64,000 nt of DNA. Origin: Methylomonas methanica MC09. GTDB lineage: Bacteria > Pseudomonadota > Gammaproteobacteria > Methylococcales > Methylomonadaceae. Made by a program: the position numbers and the translations under genes. Shown piece by piece: positions 28,487 through 38,284 of this stretch. Numbering within the stretch: position 1 is the first letter of the stretch; each line of letters starts with the position of its first letter. The DNA is taken from NCBI RefSeq assembly GCF_000214665.1, contig NC_015572.1, positions 2,790,001-2,854,000 of the forward strand, given 5' to 3'. The notes below the pieces were generated by a model that worked only from the letters and a program-made list of their open reading frames with translations, did not search any database and was not told where the DNA came from.

Positions 28487-29659
28487 ATGACGACCCATAT
28501 CATGCCTACATACGCTCGGCAGACAGTGACGTTCGATCGCGGCGAAGGCGCGTGGCTGTGGGACAGTAATGGCAAACGCTATCTGGATGCCTTAGCCGGT
28601 ATTGCCGTTTGCAATCTCGGCCATGCCCACCCCGCCGTCCATCAGGCTTTATGCAAACAAAGCCAAACCCTGATCCATACCTCCAATCTATACGGTGTGA
28701 AGTTACAGGCTGAGTTGGCGGACAAGTTATGCCGTCTCAGCGGCATGGACAACGTGTTTTTTTGCAACTCCGGCGCGGAAGCCAACGAAGCCGCCATAAA
28801 AATTGCCCGCAAATACGGACATGAACAAGGTATCGATGCGCCTGTCATCCTGACCATGGATAAAAGTTTTCACGGCCGGACCATGGGCGCGTTGAGCGCA
28901 ACCGGCAACACCAAGATTAAACAAGGCTTTGCTCCGTTACTGCCAGGATTCGTGCATGTGCCGTATAACAACATTGACGCCATTATTTCAGCAATTCACG
29001 CCGATAAAAATATAGTCGCCATTTTGGTGGAACCTGTCCAGGGCGAAGGCGGCGTTAACATTCCCGACGCGGATTACTTGAACCGGATACGCGCCCTCTG
29101 CGATGAGCATCAACTATTGCTGATGCTGGATGAAATTCAGACCGGTATCGGCCGTACCGGTGAATTTTTGGCCTATCAACGTAACCAAATCCTGCCGGAT
29201 GTCTGTACGCTGGCCAAAGCATTAGGAAATGGAGTGCCCATAGGCGCTTGCATGGCGCGAGGCAAGGCAGCCGCTATATTAACCGCCGGCAACCACGGCT
29301 CCACTTTCGGCGGCAATCCGCTGGCTTGCAGTGCCGCGCTGGCCGTTCTCGATACGCTTTGCAGCACCGATCTGATAGCCGACGCCGATAGAAAAGGCAA
29401 GCGCATTTGCGATGCCGTAACCCGGCAACTTGAAGGCAATCCACATATCGTCTCCATCCGTCATCTGGGCCTAATGATTGGTATAGAGCTGGACGCACCT
29501 TGCGGCGAATTAGTGGGCAAAGCCTTGGAGCAGGGCTTGCTGATTAACGTTACCGCCGACAACACCATCCGCTTGTTGCCGCCCTTACTGATTGACGACG
29601 CGCAGATCGATTTACTCACCGAGACATTGTCCGCACTTATAAAAGAACATAACCATTAG
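28487..29659 (+). CDS. argD: Acetylornithine aminotransferase (possibly also succinyldiaminopimelate)
   Basis: PLP enzyme of arginine biosynthesis that makes N-acetylornithine. It has 390 residues. Motifs are [79 protein letters not shown], and the PLP-lysine region [15 protein letters not shown] second in-frame ATG lies 5 codons in. Seven bases separate it from argF, so the two form an operon. Confidence 0.95.
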   Translation: MTTHIMPTYARQTVTFDRGEGAWLWDSNGKRYLDALAGIAVCNLGHAHPAVHQALCKQSQTLIHTSNLYGVKLQAELADKLCRLSGMDNVFFCNSGAEANEAAIKIARKYGHEQGIDAPVILTMDKSFHGRTMGALSATGNTKIKQGFAPLLPGFVHVPYNNIDAIISAIHADKNIVAILVEPVQGEGGVNIPDADYLNRIRALCDEHQLLLMLDEIQTGIGRTGEFLAYQRNQILPDVCTLAKALGNGVPIGACMARGKAAAILTAGNHGSTFGGNPLACSAALAVLDTLCSTDLIADADRKGKRICDAVTRQLEGNPHIVSIRHLGLMIGIELDAPCGELVGKALEQGLLINVTADNTIRLLPPLLIDDAQIDLLTETLSALIKEHNH

Positions 29660-29666
29660 TTTCCCT

Positions 29667-30566
29667 ATGCAACCCAGACACTTCATCAGCCTGCTGGACT
29701 TGAGCGGCGCGGAATTACGGAATTTGATTTATCGCGCCATCCAGTTGAAAACTCATCGCGATCCCGATTTTCAGCCGCTAAAAGGCAAAGTGTTGGCCAT
29801 GGTGTTTGAAAAGTCATCCACCCGCACCCGCATTTCCTTTGAAGCGGGAATGACGCAATTCGGCGGTAGCGCCATATTTTTATCGCCGCGCGACACGCAG
29901 CTGGGCCGTGGCGAGCCGTTGGAAGACAGCGCCAAGGTCATCTCCAGCATGGTCGATTGCATCATGCTGCGCACCAACGAGCACGATACCGTCACCACAT
30001 TTGCCAAATACTCTCGGGTACCCGTCATCAACGGTCTGACCGATTTGTTGCATCCCTGCCAATTATTGGCCGACATGCAAACTTATTTTGAACATCGTGG
30101 CGACATTGCCGGCAAAACCGTGGCCTGGATCGGCGACGGCAACAACATGTGCCATTCCTACATAAACGCCGCCCGCCAATTCGATTTTAAACTGCATATT
30201 GCCAGCCCGGCCGATTACGGCCCTGTACAAGACATTGTCGATGCCGCCGCCGATAAAGTCGCATTCTTTAATTCGCCGGTTTTGGCGGCACAGCAGGCCG
30301 ATCTGGTGGTAACCGACGTTTGGGCCAGCATGGGCCAGGAAAGCGAACAAAAAAAACGCGAATACGCGTTCCGGGATTTTCAGGTCACTGAAGAGGTTAT
30401 GCAGGCCGCCAATCCGGATGCGCTGTTCATGCACTGCCTACCCGCGCATCGTGGCGAAGAAGTGGCGGCGGAAGTCATAGACGGTTCGCAAAGCGTGGTT
30501 TTCGACGAAGCCGAAAACCGCCTTCACGCACAAAAAGCCCTGCTGGAATTTCTCATCTGCCGATAA
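29667..30566 (+). CDS. argF: Ornithine carbamoyltransferase
   Basis: Makes citrulline from ornithine and carbamoyl phosphate. It has 299 residues. The carbamoyl-phosphate site [37 protein letters not shown] and the ornithine and catalytic motif [12 protein letters not shown] are all intact. It directly follows argD; the gene after it is 31 nt away and unrelated to arginine. Confidence 0.97.
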   Translation: MQPRHFISLLDLSGAELRNLIYRAIQLKTHRDPDFQPLKGKVLAMVFEKSSTRTRISFEAGMTQFGGSAIFLSPRDTQLGRGEPLEDSAKVISSMVDCIMLRTNEHDTVTTFAKYSRVPVINGLTDLLHPCQLLADMQTYFEHRGDIAGKTVAWIGDGNNMCHSYINAARQFDFKLHIASPADYGPVQDIVDAAADKVAFFNSPVLAAQQADLVVTDVWASMGQESEQKKREYAFRDFQVTEEVMQAANPDALFMHCLPAHRGEEVAAEVIDGSQSVVFDEAENRLHAQKALLEFLICR

Positions 30567-30597
30567 TTTCGTTAGAATTAACGGTTTTAAGTCGTTG

Positions 30598-31251
30598 ATG
30601 AAGAGTGCCATCGTGAAAAGAACCATCGCCAGTTTCCTTGTTTTACTCGCAACCAGTAGCTTGGCACAGGCCAGGACAGGTTACGTAACGGACAGTATCG
30701 ACATACCGTTACGCAGCGGAGAGAGCGAGCGTAGCCGGATCGTCAAAATGCTACCCAATGGCATGTCGCTCAATTTATTGGGCGACAACACCGAAAATGG
30801 CTATACCTATGTGCAAGCGGCCAATGGCGCCGAAGGCTATATCCTGACCCGCTACATTAGCCGGACTCCCATCAGCAAGATTCAACTGGAGGAGGCCACC
30901 AAAAATTTGGCGGCACTTCAGGAAGAGAACAAAGCACTCAAAGCGGCTCAAGCCAACGGCCAGGAAGTCAGCGTGGAACGCGACCAACTTAGTGCCGAAC
31001 TGGCGGAACTGAAACAAACGGCTGCCAACGCCATCCAACTCAAACAGCAGCGCGATCAATTACAGGAACGTGTTGTTACCGTGGAACGGGAATTACAGCA
31101 ACTTAAACGCGAAAACCAAGCCTTGACCGATAACAGCAATCAAGATTGGTTTCTATATGGCGGCGGCTTATCCTTGTTCGGCGTATTGCTGGGCTTCATC
31201 CTGCCTAAACTCAGCTGGCGTCGCCGTTCCAGCGGCTGGGATACTTTTTAA
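30598..31251 (+). CDS. SH3-domain, coiled-coil, membrane-anchor protein (YgiM/TIGR04211 type)
   Basis: A roughly 217-residue envelope protein: signal peptide (KRTIASFLVLLATSSLAQA), bacterial SH3 domain (about 25-90; VTDSIDIPLRSGESERSRIVKMLPNGM), a long coiled coil rich in E, Q and L (about 100-180), one C-terminal transmembrane helix (WFLYGGGLSLFGVLLGFILP) and a basic end, RRRSSGWDTF. This is the E. coli YgiM architecture. ATG 30598 lacks a ribosome site; GTG 30613, preceded by GAAGAG, gives a perfect signal peptide and may be the true start. Function not known. Confidence 0.85.
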   Translation: MKSAIVKRTIASFLVLLATSSLAQARTGYVTDSIDIPLRSGESERSRIVKMLPNGMSLNLLGDNTENGYTYVQAANGAEGYILTRYISRTPISKIQLEEATKNLAALQEENKALKAAQANGQEVSVERDQLSAELAELKQTAANAIQLKQQRDQLQERVVTVERELQQLKRENQALTDNSNQDWFLYGGGLSLFGVLLGFILPKLSWRRRSSGWDTF

Positions 31252-31347
31252 TTTATAATGAATTTAAGCGCGGATTCGTTCCGCGGTTAAACACCTCCAT
31301 TCCCCCGGCAATTTAACTGCCGGTTTTTGATTTTCGTTGGAATTATC

Positions 31348-33207
31348 ATGCCTGCATATCGTTCTCACACCACCACCCATGGCCGCAACATGGCCGGCGC
31401 GCGCGCATTATGGCGCGCCACCGGCATGAAAGACGGCGATTTCGATAAGCCGATTATCGCGATTGCCAACTCCTTTACCCAGTTTGTACCCGGCCATGTG
31501 CATTTAAAAGACCTGGGACAACTGGTGGCGCGCGAGATCGAACAAGCGGGCGGCGTGGCCAAGGAATTCGACACCATCGCAGTGGACGACGGCATTGCGA
31601 TGGGCCACGACGGCATGCTTTACAGTCTGCCCAGCCGCGATTTAATCGCCGACAGCGTCGAGTACATGGTCAATGCGCACTGCGCCGATGCATTGGTGTG
31701 CATTTCCAATTGCGACAAAATCACCCCCGGCATGCTGATGGCGGCGATGCGCATCAATATTCCGGTGATCTTCGTATCCGGCGGCCCGATGGAGGCCGGT
31801 AAAGTCCGTTTGGCCAATCCGGATAGCCAAGCTATCGAATTCAAAAAACTGGATTTGATCGACGCCATGGTGATGGCGGCGGACAGTAAAGTATCCGATA
31901 CGGACTTGCTGGAAGTGGAACGCTCCGCCTGCCCGACTTGCGGCTCCTGTTCCGGCATGTTCACCGCCAATTCCATGAACTGTTTGACCGAGGCGCTGGG
32001 GCTATCGTTGCCGGGTAACGGTACCGTAGTTGCAACCCATGCCGACCGCGAACAACTGTTCAAACAAGCCGGACGGCGTATCGTCGATCTTGCGAAACAA
32101 TATTACGAACAAGACGACGAATCGGTACTGCCGCGTTCGGTCGGCTTTAAAGCCTTCGAAAACGCCATCGCCCTGGATATTGCGATGGGCGGCTCGACCA
32201 ACACCATTTTGCATCTGCTGGCCATCGCGCAAGAGGCCGGTATCGATTTCACGATGGCCGACATCGACCGCATGTCCAAGTTGGTTCCGCAGTTATGTAA
32301 AGTGGCGCCCAACACCAACAAATATCACATCGAGGACGTGCATCGCGCAGGTGGCATCATGGCGATTCTGGCGGAGCTTAACCGGGCCGGCAGACTGCAT
32401 ACCGATGTGCCCACCGTACACGCCAAAACCCTGGGCGACGCTTTGGCGCAATGGGATATCATGGCTAACCCCAGCGATGCGGTTAAAACTTTTTATATGG
32501 CCGGGCCCGCAGGCATTCCTTCGCAGGTGGCCTTTAGCCAGAACACCCGCTGGCCCAGTCTGGACCAGGACAGAGCCGAAGGTTGTATCCGCTCCATCGA
32601 TCATGCCTTCAGCACGGAGGGCGGTCTGGCGGTACTGCACGGCAACATCGCGCTGGACGGCTGCGTGGTAAAATCCGCCGGCGTCGACGACAGCCTGCTG
32701 GTATTCGAAGGCACTGCCCATGTGGTCGAATCCCAAGACGAGGCGGTGGAAAACATCCTGGCCGACAAAGTCAAGGCCGGCGACGTGGTGGTGGTACGCT
32801 ACGAAGGCCCCAAAGGCGGGCCCGGCATGCAGGAGATGCTGTATCCGACCAGCTATATCAAGTCCAAGGGCTTGGGCAAAGCCTGTGCCCTATTGACCGA
32901 CGGCCGCTTTTCCGGCGGCACCTCGGGTCTGTCGATCGGCCACTGTTCGCCCGAGGCGGCAGCGGGTGGCGCCATCGGCTTGGTGCGCAATGGCGACCGC
33001 ATCCGCATCGATATTCCCAATCGCACGATTAATGTGTTAGTTGGCGACGAGGAATTGGCTCAGCGCCGCGCCGAACAGGACCGGGCGGGCTGGAAGCCGG
33101 TCAAGCCGCGGGCTCGCAAGGTTTCGGTGGCACTCAGGGCTTATGCGCATTTTGCCACCTCGGCCGACAAAGGCGCGGTAAGGGACTTGAGCAAACTCGA
33201 AGACTGA
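31348..33207 (+). CDS. ilvD: Dihydroxy-acid dehydratase
   Basis: Fe-S enzyme of valine, leucine and isoleucine synthesis. It has 619 residues, matching E. coli IlvD. It begins [27 protein letters not shown]. Cluster cysteines are in [12 protein letters not shown] and [21 protein letters not shown]. The Mg-binding [12 protein letters not shown] and the C-terminal [20 protein letters not shown] are present. The frame extends to TTG 31327, but family start and TTGGA spacing favour ATG 31348. The branched-chain aminotransferase ilvE lies 12 kb away on the other strand. Confidence 0.97.
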   Translation: MPAYRSHTTTHGRNMAGARALWRATGMKDGDFDKPIIAIANSFTQFVPGHVHLKDLGQLVAREIEQAGGVAKEFDTIAVDDGIAMGHDGMLYSLPSRDLIADSVEYMVNAHCADALVCISNCDKITPGMLMAAMRINIPVIFVSGGPMEAGKVRLANPDSQAIEFKKLDLIDAMVMAADSKVSDTDLLEVERSACPTCGSCSGMFTANSMNCLTEALGLSLPGNGTVVATHADREQLFKQAGRRIVDLAKQYYEQDDESVLPRSVGFKAFENAIALDIAMGGSTNTILHLLAIAQEAGIDFTMADIDRMSKLVPQLCKVAPNTNKYHIEDVHRAGGIMAILAELNRAGRLHTDVPTVHAKTLGDALAQWDIMANPSDAVKTFYMAGPAGIPSQVAFSQNTRWPSLDQDRAEGCIRSIDHAFSTEGGLAVLHGNIALDGCVVKSAGVDDSLLVFEGTAHVVESQDEAVENILADKVKAGDVVVVRYEGPKGGPGMQEMLYPTSYIKSKGLGKACALLTDGRFSGGTSGLSIGHCSPEAAAGGAIGLVRNGDRIRIDIPNRTINVLVGDEELAQRRAEQDRAGWKPVKPRARKVSVALRAYAHFATSADKGAVRDLSKLED

Positions 33208-33262
33208 CGTGAATGCGCGCTTGGAAGCCCATTGAAACGACACCAAGCCATTGAACCTAACT

Positions 33263-33286
33263 GCGGGCGAACAGGGAGTTGCCCGC
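33263..33286 (+). terminator. Stem-loop after ilvD
   Basis: GCGGGC-G-AAC pairs with GTT-GCCCGC around a short loop, 55 nt after the ilvD stop, followed by TTCTTC. A weak intrinsic terminator is plausible. Confidence 0.4.
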
Positions 33287-33389
33287 TTCTTCAAGGCATG
33301 CCTGTTTCGGGATACGGCTTTGAGTTCTTGAACCGTGTACCGGCAAAACAGCGCATGTTTGTCAAACCGCCACCGGGCCATGCAATCCG

Positions 33390-34223
33390 ATGAAACGATT
33401 CTTTCTGCTAATCATTTCAATCTGGAAACAGCAATTTAAAATCTATGTCATGGCTGCCTTGATCGGTGCGCTGATCGGCATCTTCCTGCTGGCCCCCAGC
33501 TACGATTACATCAATTCCCGCGAGCACAACGCCTCGCCGCTATCCTCCCTCGAATACGTATTTATTCAGATAAGCGAGATATGGACCGGCAAAATCAACC
33601 AAAACAATCTGCTGTTGTTTTATGCCGAGATCGGCGCCATGTTGGGCCTGCTATCTCTGGGATTTTATAGGCTGGTGCACAGGCGCCTGACCCGGCTGGA
33701 GTCATTAAAATCCGAACTGGATAAAGACTTGCCGTCTATCATTCGCCAAGGCGAAGGGCCGTTGTTGGAATTCAAGTCCTCGTTGCGCTGGGACATGCAG
33801 GAACAACGCATAAACCGCGCTCTGGAAACCGTGATCATGAAAACCGTGGCCGGCTTCCTCAACAGCCATGTCGGCGGCACCTTGTTGATTGGCGTGCGCG
33901 ACGACGGCGAAATTATAGGCCTGGAAAAAGACTATCAGACCCTGAAAAGACCGGATCAAGACGGCTTCGAACAAACCCTGATGACGGCCATATCAACGAA
34001 TCTAGGCGCCGACCTTTGTTCCAATGTGCATATATTGTTTCACGTCATCGATCAAAAAGACGTTTGCCGGGTTATTATCTCTCCCGCCCTCCGGCCCGTT
34101 TTTTTAAACCAGGGCAATGCGCCCAAGTTTTTTGTCCGTACCGGTGGCGGCACTCGCGATTTAAACATACAGGAAGCGCTGGAATACGTGGCCGGGCGTT
34201 GGAAAAATCTCAAAATGAATTAA
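33390..34223 (+). CDS. Membrane-anchored AlbA_2 (Schlafen-like, divergent AAA-4) domain protein
   Basis: A 277-residue protein with two N-terminal transmembrane helices (IYVMAALIGALIGIFLLAP and LLLFYAEIGAMLGLLSLGFY) and a cytoplasmic AlbA_2 domain from about 110: GEGPLLEFKSSLRWDMQEQ, ETVIMKTVAGFLNSHVGGTLLIGVRDDGEIIGLEKDY and a final FFVRTGGGTRDL. The EFKSS and GGTLLIGVxDDGxIxG motifs are diagnostic. The domain is linked to nucleic-acid binding or Schlafen-like RNase activity. Function here is unknown. Confidence 0.85.
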   Translation: MKRFFLLIISIWKQQFKIYVMAALIGALIGIFLLAPSYDYINSREHNASPLSSLEYVFIQISEIWTGKINQNNLLLFYAEIGAMLGLLSLGFYRLVHRRLTRLESLKSELDKDLPSIIRQGEGPLLEFKSSLRWDMQEQRINRALETVIMKTVAGFLNSHVGGTLLIGVRDDGEIIGLEKDYQTLKRPDQDGFEQTLMTAISTNLGADLCSNVHILFHVIDQKDVCRVIISPALRPVFLNQGNAPKFFVRTGGGTRDLNIQEALEYVAGRWKNLKMN

Positions 34224-34252
34224 TTGGGCTTAGTAGCAAAACATCAATAATA

Positions 34253-36478
34253 ATGAACACTACTTCACAAACCTCCGCCAAACCCTTGATTTCGCCGGCT
34301 ATATTATTTGCCGGCACCCTGTTCATCAGTGCGATGCTGATGTTCGCGCTGCAACCGATGTTCGGCAAACTACTGCTGCCCTTATTGGGCGGTACGCCGG
34401 CGGTTTGGAACACCTGCATGGTGTTTTATCAAACGGTTTTATTCGGCGGCTATTTATACGCGCATTGGCTAACCACCCGCTCCGGCCAGCAGCGGCAAAT
34501 TCAAATTCATACGGCCCTGCTGATATTCAGCCTGTTCGCCTTGCCGGTAGCCCTGCCCGCCGATGCCAATCCGCCCACGGAAGGCAACCCGAGTTTCTGG
34601 CTGATCTGGACCTTGTTTCTCGCCATCGGCTTACCCTTTTTTGTGGTTTCCACTACCGCGCCCTTGCTGCAAAAATGGTTTTCGCATTTAGGTCATCATA
34701 GCTCCGAAGACCCCTATTATTTATACGCCGCCAGTAATGCCGGCAGCTTGTTGGCTTTGCTGAGCTATCCGTTTCTGCTGGAACCTAATATCGGCCTGGC
34801 CAATCAACGCCTGTTCTGGAGCATTGGCTATGGCCTGCTGTCTATCCTGATTATCGTCTGCGCCATCACGCTGTGGCGCAGCGTGTCGACGGACGATACG
34901 CCGGAAATCGTAGGAGAAGACGTTGCCACCCCACCTATGCGACAACAGTTGTACTGGCTGGCGCTGGCTTTCGTCCCGTCCAGTTTGTTGCTGGGCCTTA
35001 CCCAATACATCAGTACCGATATCGCCGCTGTGCCGTTGTTGTGGATACTACCGTTGACCTTGTATTTGTTGTCGTTCATCCTGGTATTTTCCAAATGGGC
35101 CGACCGCATACATCCCGGCATGGTCGCACTGCAACCCGCGGTTTTATTGATATTTATCGCCTATTCCTTCATCAATCCGGCCGTATTGCCTTATTGGCTG
35201 GATTTGATATTGCACTGTCTGGCGTTTTTCCTGGCCATCATGGTGTGCCATGGCGAGCTGGCCAAACACCGTCCGCATACCCAGTATTTAACCCGTTATT
35301 ATCTGGTCATGTCTTTTGCAGGCATGCTGGGCGGCTTATTTAATACGTTCGTGGCGCCCTTCGTCTTTAACGCGGTATACGAGTATCCGATCATGATTGT
35401 GGCCGCCTTGCTGCTACGTCCCGGCTTTTTCAACGGCCGCTGGTTTCTGCAGCCAATCTTTCCGGGGCTATTGCTGATTACCGGTTTTGCGATTTATCTG
35501 AGTACCGATTCGCTATTCGAGTACCTGGATATCATCGGTGGCGCCTTGATTTTATTGGCGGGCCTGACCTATTCCGTCCGCCACAGTCCGTTGGGGCTGG
35601 GTTTACTAACAGCGGTGATTCTGGTTTTCACGTTGGGCTTGCATAGCTTGGCATCCAGCACCCTATATCTGCAGCGTACTTTTTTTGGGGTGTTATCGGT
35701 GCGCGAGACCGTCATTGCCGACGAAAACCAGCGTTCGGAAACCGTGCGCGAACTTTATCACGGTACCACCAAACACGGGGCCGAACGTCTGACCGCCGCC
35801 AACATCACTACCCCCCTCACCTACTACAGCCGCCCCGGACCTATCGGCCAGCTGTTTACGGAATTCGATGCCGAAAACCAACACTGGAACATCGGCGCAG
35901 TCGGTCTCGGCGCGGGTGCTTTGGCCTGTTACAGCAAGGAACAACAACACTGGCGCTTTTACGAAATCGACCCGCTAATCGTCGATGTGGCCAAAGATCC
36001 AAAATGGTTTCACTATCTGGAACGCTGCAATCCGCAAGCGGACATGGTAGTCGGCGATGCCCGCTTATCCTTGGCTAAAGAGCCGGACAACAGTTTCGAT
36101 TTGTTGATCATGGACGCCTTCAGTTCCGACGCGGTGCCTACCCACCTGCTGACCCGAGAAGCCATGCAGTTGTACTTTAGCAAACTGAAAGACGACGGCA
36201 TGTTGGCTTTCCACATTACCAACCGGCATTTGGCCTTGAAAAAAGTACTGGCCGACCATGCCGAAAATCTGCAGTTATCCGGCCTGTTGCAGGAATTCAA
36301 CCCGAACAATCCTGCCCCGCTGGTCGTTGCCACCGACTGGGTGGTGATCGCCAAGCAACCGCAGCGGCTGGACCGCCTGCGTCAAAGTCGTCTCGGCCAT
36401 TGGCAAAAATTACCGCTCACCTTTGATTTGCAACCGTGGACCGACGACTTCACCAACATCATAGGAATCTGGAAATAG
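34253..36478 (+). CDS. Fused membrane/spermidine-synthase-like protein
   Basis: A 741-residue protein: the N-terminal two thirds contain about twelve to fourteen hydrophobic helices (MFALQPMFGKLLLPLLGGTPAVWNTCMVFYQ is the family opening). The C-terminal third is a spermidine-synthase fold with VGLGAGALACY and YEIDPLIVDVA as AdoMet-type loops, VGDARLSLA and LLIMDAFSSDAVPTHLLT. This matches the 'fused MFS/spermidine synthase' family, whose activity is not established. The frame is open 79 codons upstream but inside the preceding gene; ATG 34253 begins the homology. It overlaps nothing downstream: lpxD starts 2 nt later. Confidence 0.88.
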   Translation: MNTTSQTSAKPLISPAILFAGTLFISAMLMFALQPMFGKLLLPLLGGTPAVWNTCMVFYQTVLFGGYLYAHWLTTRSGQQRQIQIHTALLIFSLFALPVALPADANPPTEGNPSFWLIWTLFLAIGLPFFVVSTTAPLLQKWFSHLGHHSSEDPYYLYAASNAGSLLALLSYPFLLEPNIGLANQRLFWSIGYGLLSILIIVCAITLWRSVSTDDTPEIVGEDVATPPMRQQLYWLALAFVPSSLLLGLTQYISTDIAAVPLLWILPLTLYLLSFILVFSKWADRIHPGMVALQPAVLLIFIAYSFINPAVLPYWLDLILHCLAFFLAIMVCHGELAKHRPHTQYLTRYYLVMSFAGMLGGLFNTFVAPFVFNAVYEYPIMIVAALLLRPGFFNGRWFLQPIFPGLLLITGFAIYLSTDSLFEYLDIIGGALILLAGLTYSVRHSPLGLGLLTAVILVFTLGLHSLASSTLYLQRTFFGVLSVRETVIADENQRSETVRELYHGTTKHGAERLTAANITTPLTYYSRPGPIGQLFTEFDAENQHWNIGAVGLGAGALACYSKEQQHWRFYEIDPLIVDVAKDPKWFHYLERCNPQADMVVGDARLSLAKEPDNSFDLLIMDAFSSDAVPTHLLTREAMQLYFSKLKDDGMLAFHITNRHLALKKVLADHAENLQLSGLLQEFNPNNPAPLVVATDWVVIAKQPQRLDRLRQSRLGHWQKLPLTFDLQPWTDDFTNIIGIWK

Positions 36479-36479
36479 T

Positions 36480-37508
36480 ATGCTGATTACGGAACTTGCC
36501 CAACTTTGCGACGCTACGCCACGCGGCGGCGATACCTCTATCTCCCTGCAGTCGGCAGCCGACATCATGTCGGCCCGACCTCACCAAGTCACGGTGTTAA
36601 GCGACGGCAAATACAAGAAATACCTAAAAGGCTGCCAAGCGTCTGCCTGTTTTATTGCCGAAGCATTGATAGACGGCGATGTACCGGCAGGCTTGACGTT
36701 GTTGGTCTGCAAAGACCCGGAAATGAGCTTTCTTTCCGCAGTCAAGGCCTTGCATCCCGAACCGGTCTTGGATAGACAGGTTTCCCGGCAAGCCGCTATC
36801 GCAGATACGGCCAAATTAGGCAGCAACGTACTCATAGGGCCGTTTGCCAGCATAGGTCAACATAGCATCGTCGGCGCCGGCAGCACTGTCGATGCCGGCG
36901 CGCGCATCGGCAACCATGTCAGTATTGGCACCAATTGCCGTATTCATCCCAATGCGGTGATATACGACAACACGGTACTCGGCGATAACGTCATTATTCA
37001 TTCCGGCTCGATTATCGGCGCCGATGGTTTCGGGTACAAATACCGCGATAATCAGCATGTGAAAGTGCCGCATGTCGGTAACGTGATAATAGAAGACAAT
37101 GTCGAAATCGGCGCCAATACCTGTATCGACCGCGGTGCGCTCGGCTCCACGCGCATCGGTTGGGGCAGCAAGATCGACAATCTGGTGCAGCTCGGTCATA
37201 ACAATACGGTCGGCAAAAACGTCATCGTTTGCGGCCAGTGCGGCATTTCCGGGTCTTGCGAGATCGGCGACGGCGCGATTCTGGCGGGCAGCGTCGGTGT
37301 AGCCGACCACGTCAAAATCGGCACGCGCGCTGTCGTCATGGCCCGTAGCGGCGTTTCGCAGGACATCGAGCCCGGTTCTCAAGTCTGGGGCAGCCCGGCC
37401 AAGGATAGAAAAATGGCTTGGCGCGAATTGGCGGCTCTGGCGAAATTGCCGGAACTGATGCAAAAAATCAAGCAATTCGAAAGCCGTCTGAGTAAACTGG
37501 AAGAATAA
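36480..37508 (+). CDS. lpxD: UDP-3-O-(3-hydroxyacyl)glucosamine N-acyltransferase
   Basis: Third committed step of lipid A synthesis. It has 342 residues. The N-terminal uridine-binding domain has DIMSARPHQVTVLSDGKYKKYL. The left-handed beta-helix has repeated hexapeptides from about 105 (LGSNVLIGPFASIGQHSIVGAGSTVDAGARIGNH...) with DGFGYKY and the catalytic-His motif VQLGHNNTVGKN, then a C-terminal helix. Its surroundings are not the usual bamA-skp-lpxD-fabZ-lpxA cluster, so this may be a second, orphan copy. Confidence 0.93.
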   Translation: MLITELAQLCDATPRGGDTSISLQSAADIMSARPHQVTVLSDGKYKKYLKGCQASACFIAEALIDGDVPAGLTLLVCKDPEMSFLSAVKALHPEPVLDRQVSRQAAIADTAKLGSNVLIGPFASIGQHSIVGAGSTVDAGARIGNHVSIGTNCRIHPNAVIYDNTVLGDNVIIHSGSIIGADGFGYKYRDNQHVKVPHVGNVIIEDNVEIGANTCIDRGALGSTRIGWGSKIDNLVQLGHNNTVGKNVIVCGQCGISGSCEIGDGAILAGSVGVADHVKIGTRAVVMARSGVSQDIEPGSQVWGSPAKDRKMAWRELAALAKLPELMQKIKQFESRLSKLEE

Positions 37509-37531
37509 CGCGTAACCATCAGGAGCCCGTC

Positions 37532-38203
37532 ATGAATGATAAACAGCTCGTCGCTGAACACGCCGCGCAACGCATTGAATCCGGCATGCTCGTGGGTTTA
37601 GGCACCGGCTCCACCGCTAATTTTTTCATCGAGGCGTTGGCCCGCCGTCAGCAGGACGAGGGTTTGCAAATCGAAGTGGTTGCCAGTTCGATAGTCAGCA
37701 CCCTGAAAGCCCAACAGTTGGAATTAAAACTGCGCGGTATCGAGCACATCAACAGACTTGACGTCTACGTGGACGGTGCCGATGAAGTCGCACCCGACTT
37801 GACCCTGCTAAAAGGCCGCGGCTCGGACTTGGTAAGGGAAAAACTGCTGGCCAAAGCCAGCAAGGCTTTTTGGGTGCTGATCGACCCCAGCAAACACGTG
37901 AAACGGATCGGGCAAAACTACCCGATTCCGATAGAAGTCATGCCGTTTGCCTGGCAATTGGTGCAACGCAGTCTGGCCGGCATCGGTGGTGCCGCCAAGC
38001 TGCGCGCTAACGGGGACGGATTATTCGTCACCTCATACGGCAGTCTGGTGCTGGATACCGCGTTCGATCCGGGCGTGGACGGTAAAACCCTGAACACCCA
38101 ACTGAACGCTATTCCAGGCATCGTCGAACACGGTATTTTTGCGGGTCTAACCAGCGCGGTATTTTGCGGCGATAACGGGTCGGTTAAAGAAACTCTGCCC
38201 TGA
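37532..38203 (+). CDS. rpiA: Ribose-5-phosphate isomerase A
   Basis: Interconverts ribose-5-phosphate and ribulose-5-phosphate (pentose phosphate and, in a methanotroph, RuMP-cycle rearrangements). It has 223 residues with GLGTGSTANFFIEAL, the catalytic VDGADEV and LKGRGSDLVREKLLAKASK. CAGGAG precedes the ATG by 8 nt. A strong stem-loop follows at 38240-38274. Confidence 0.95.
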   Translation: MNDKQLVAEHAAQRIESGMLVGLGTGSTANFFIEALARRQQDEGLQIEVVASSIVSTLKAQQLELKLRGIEHINRLDVYVDGADEVAPDLTLLKGRGSDLVREKLLAKASKAFWVLIDPSKHVKRIGQNYPIPIEVMPFAWQLVQRSLAGIGGAAKLRANGDGLFVTSYGSLVLDTAFDPGVDGKTLNTQLNAIPGIVEHGIFAGLTSAVFCGDNGSVKETLP

Positions 38204-38239
38204 TCCGGAATATTAAGCGAGGATATTTAAAGCTGAATT

Positions 38240-38274
38240 GCCCTCTAAATCCGCTTTCGGGTGATTTAGAGGGC
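38240..38274. terminator. Bidirectional stem-loop between rpiA and the TonB receptor gene
   Basis: GCCCTCTAAATC and GATTTAGAGGGC make a perfect 12-bp stem with an 11-nt loop, placed between two convergent genes. It lacks a long T-run, but length and position support a two-way terminator. Confidence 0.65.
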
Positions 38275-38284
38275 GGAGAGTCGA

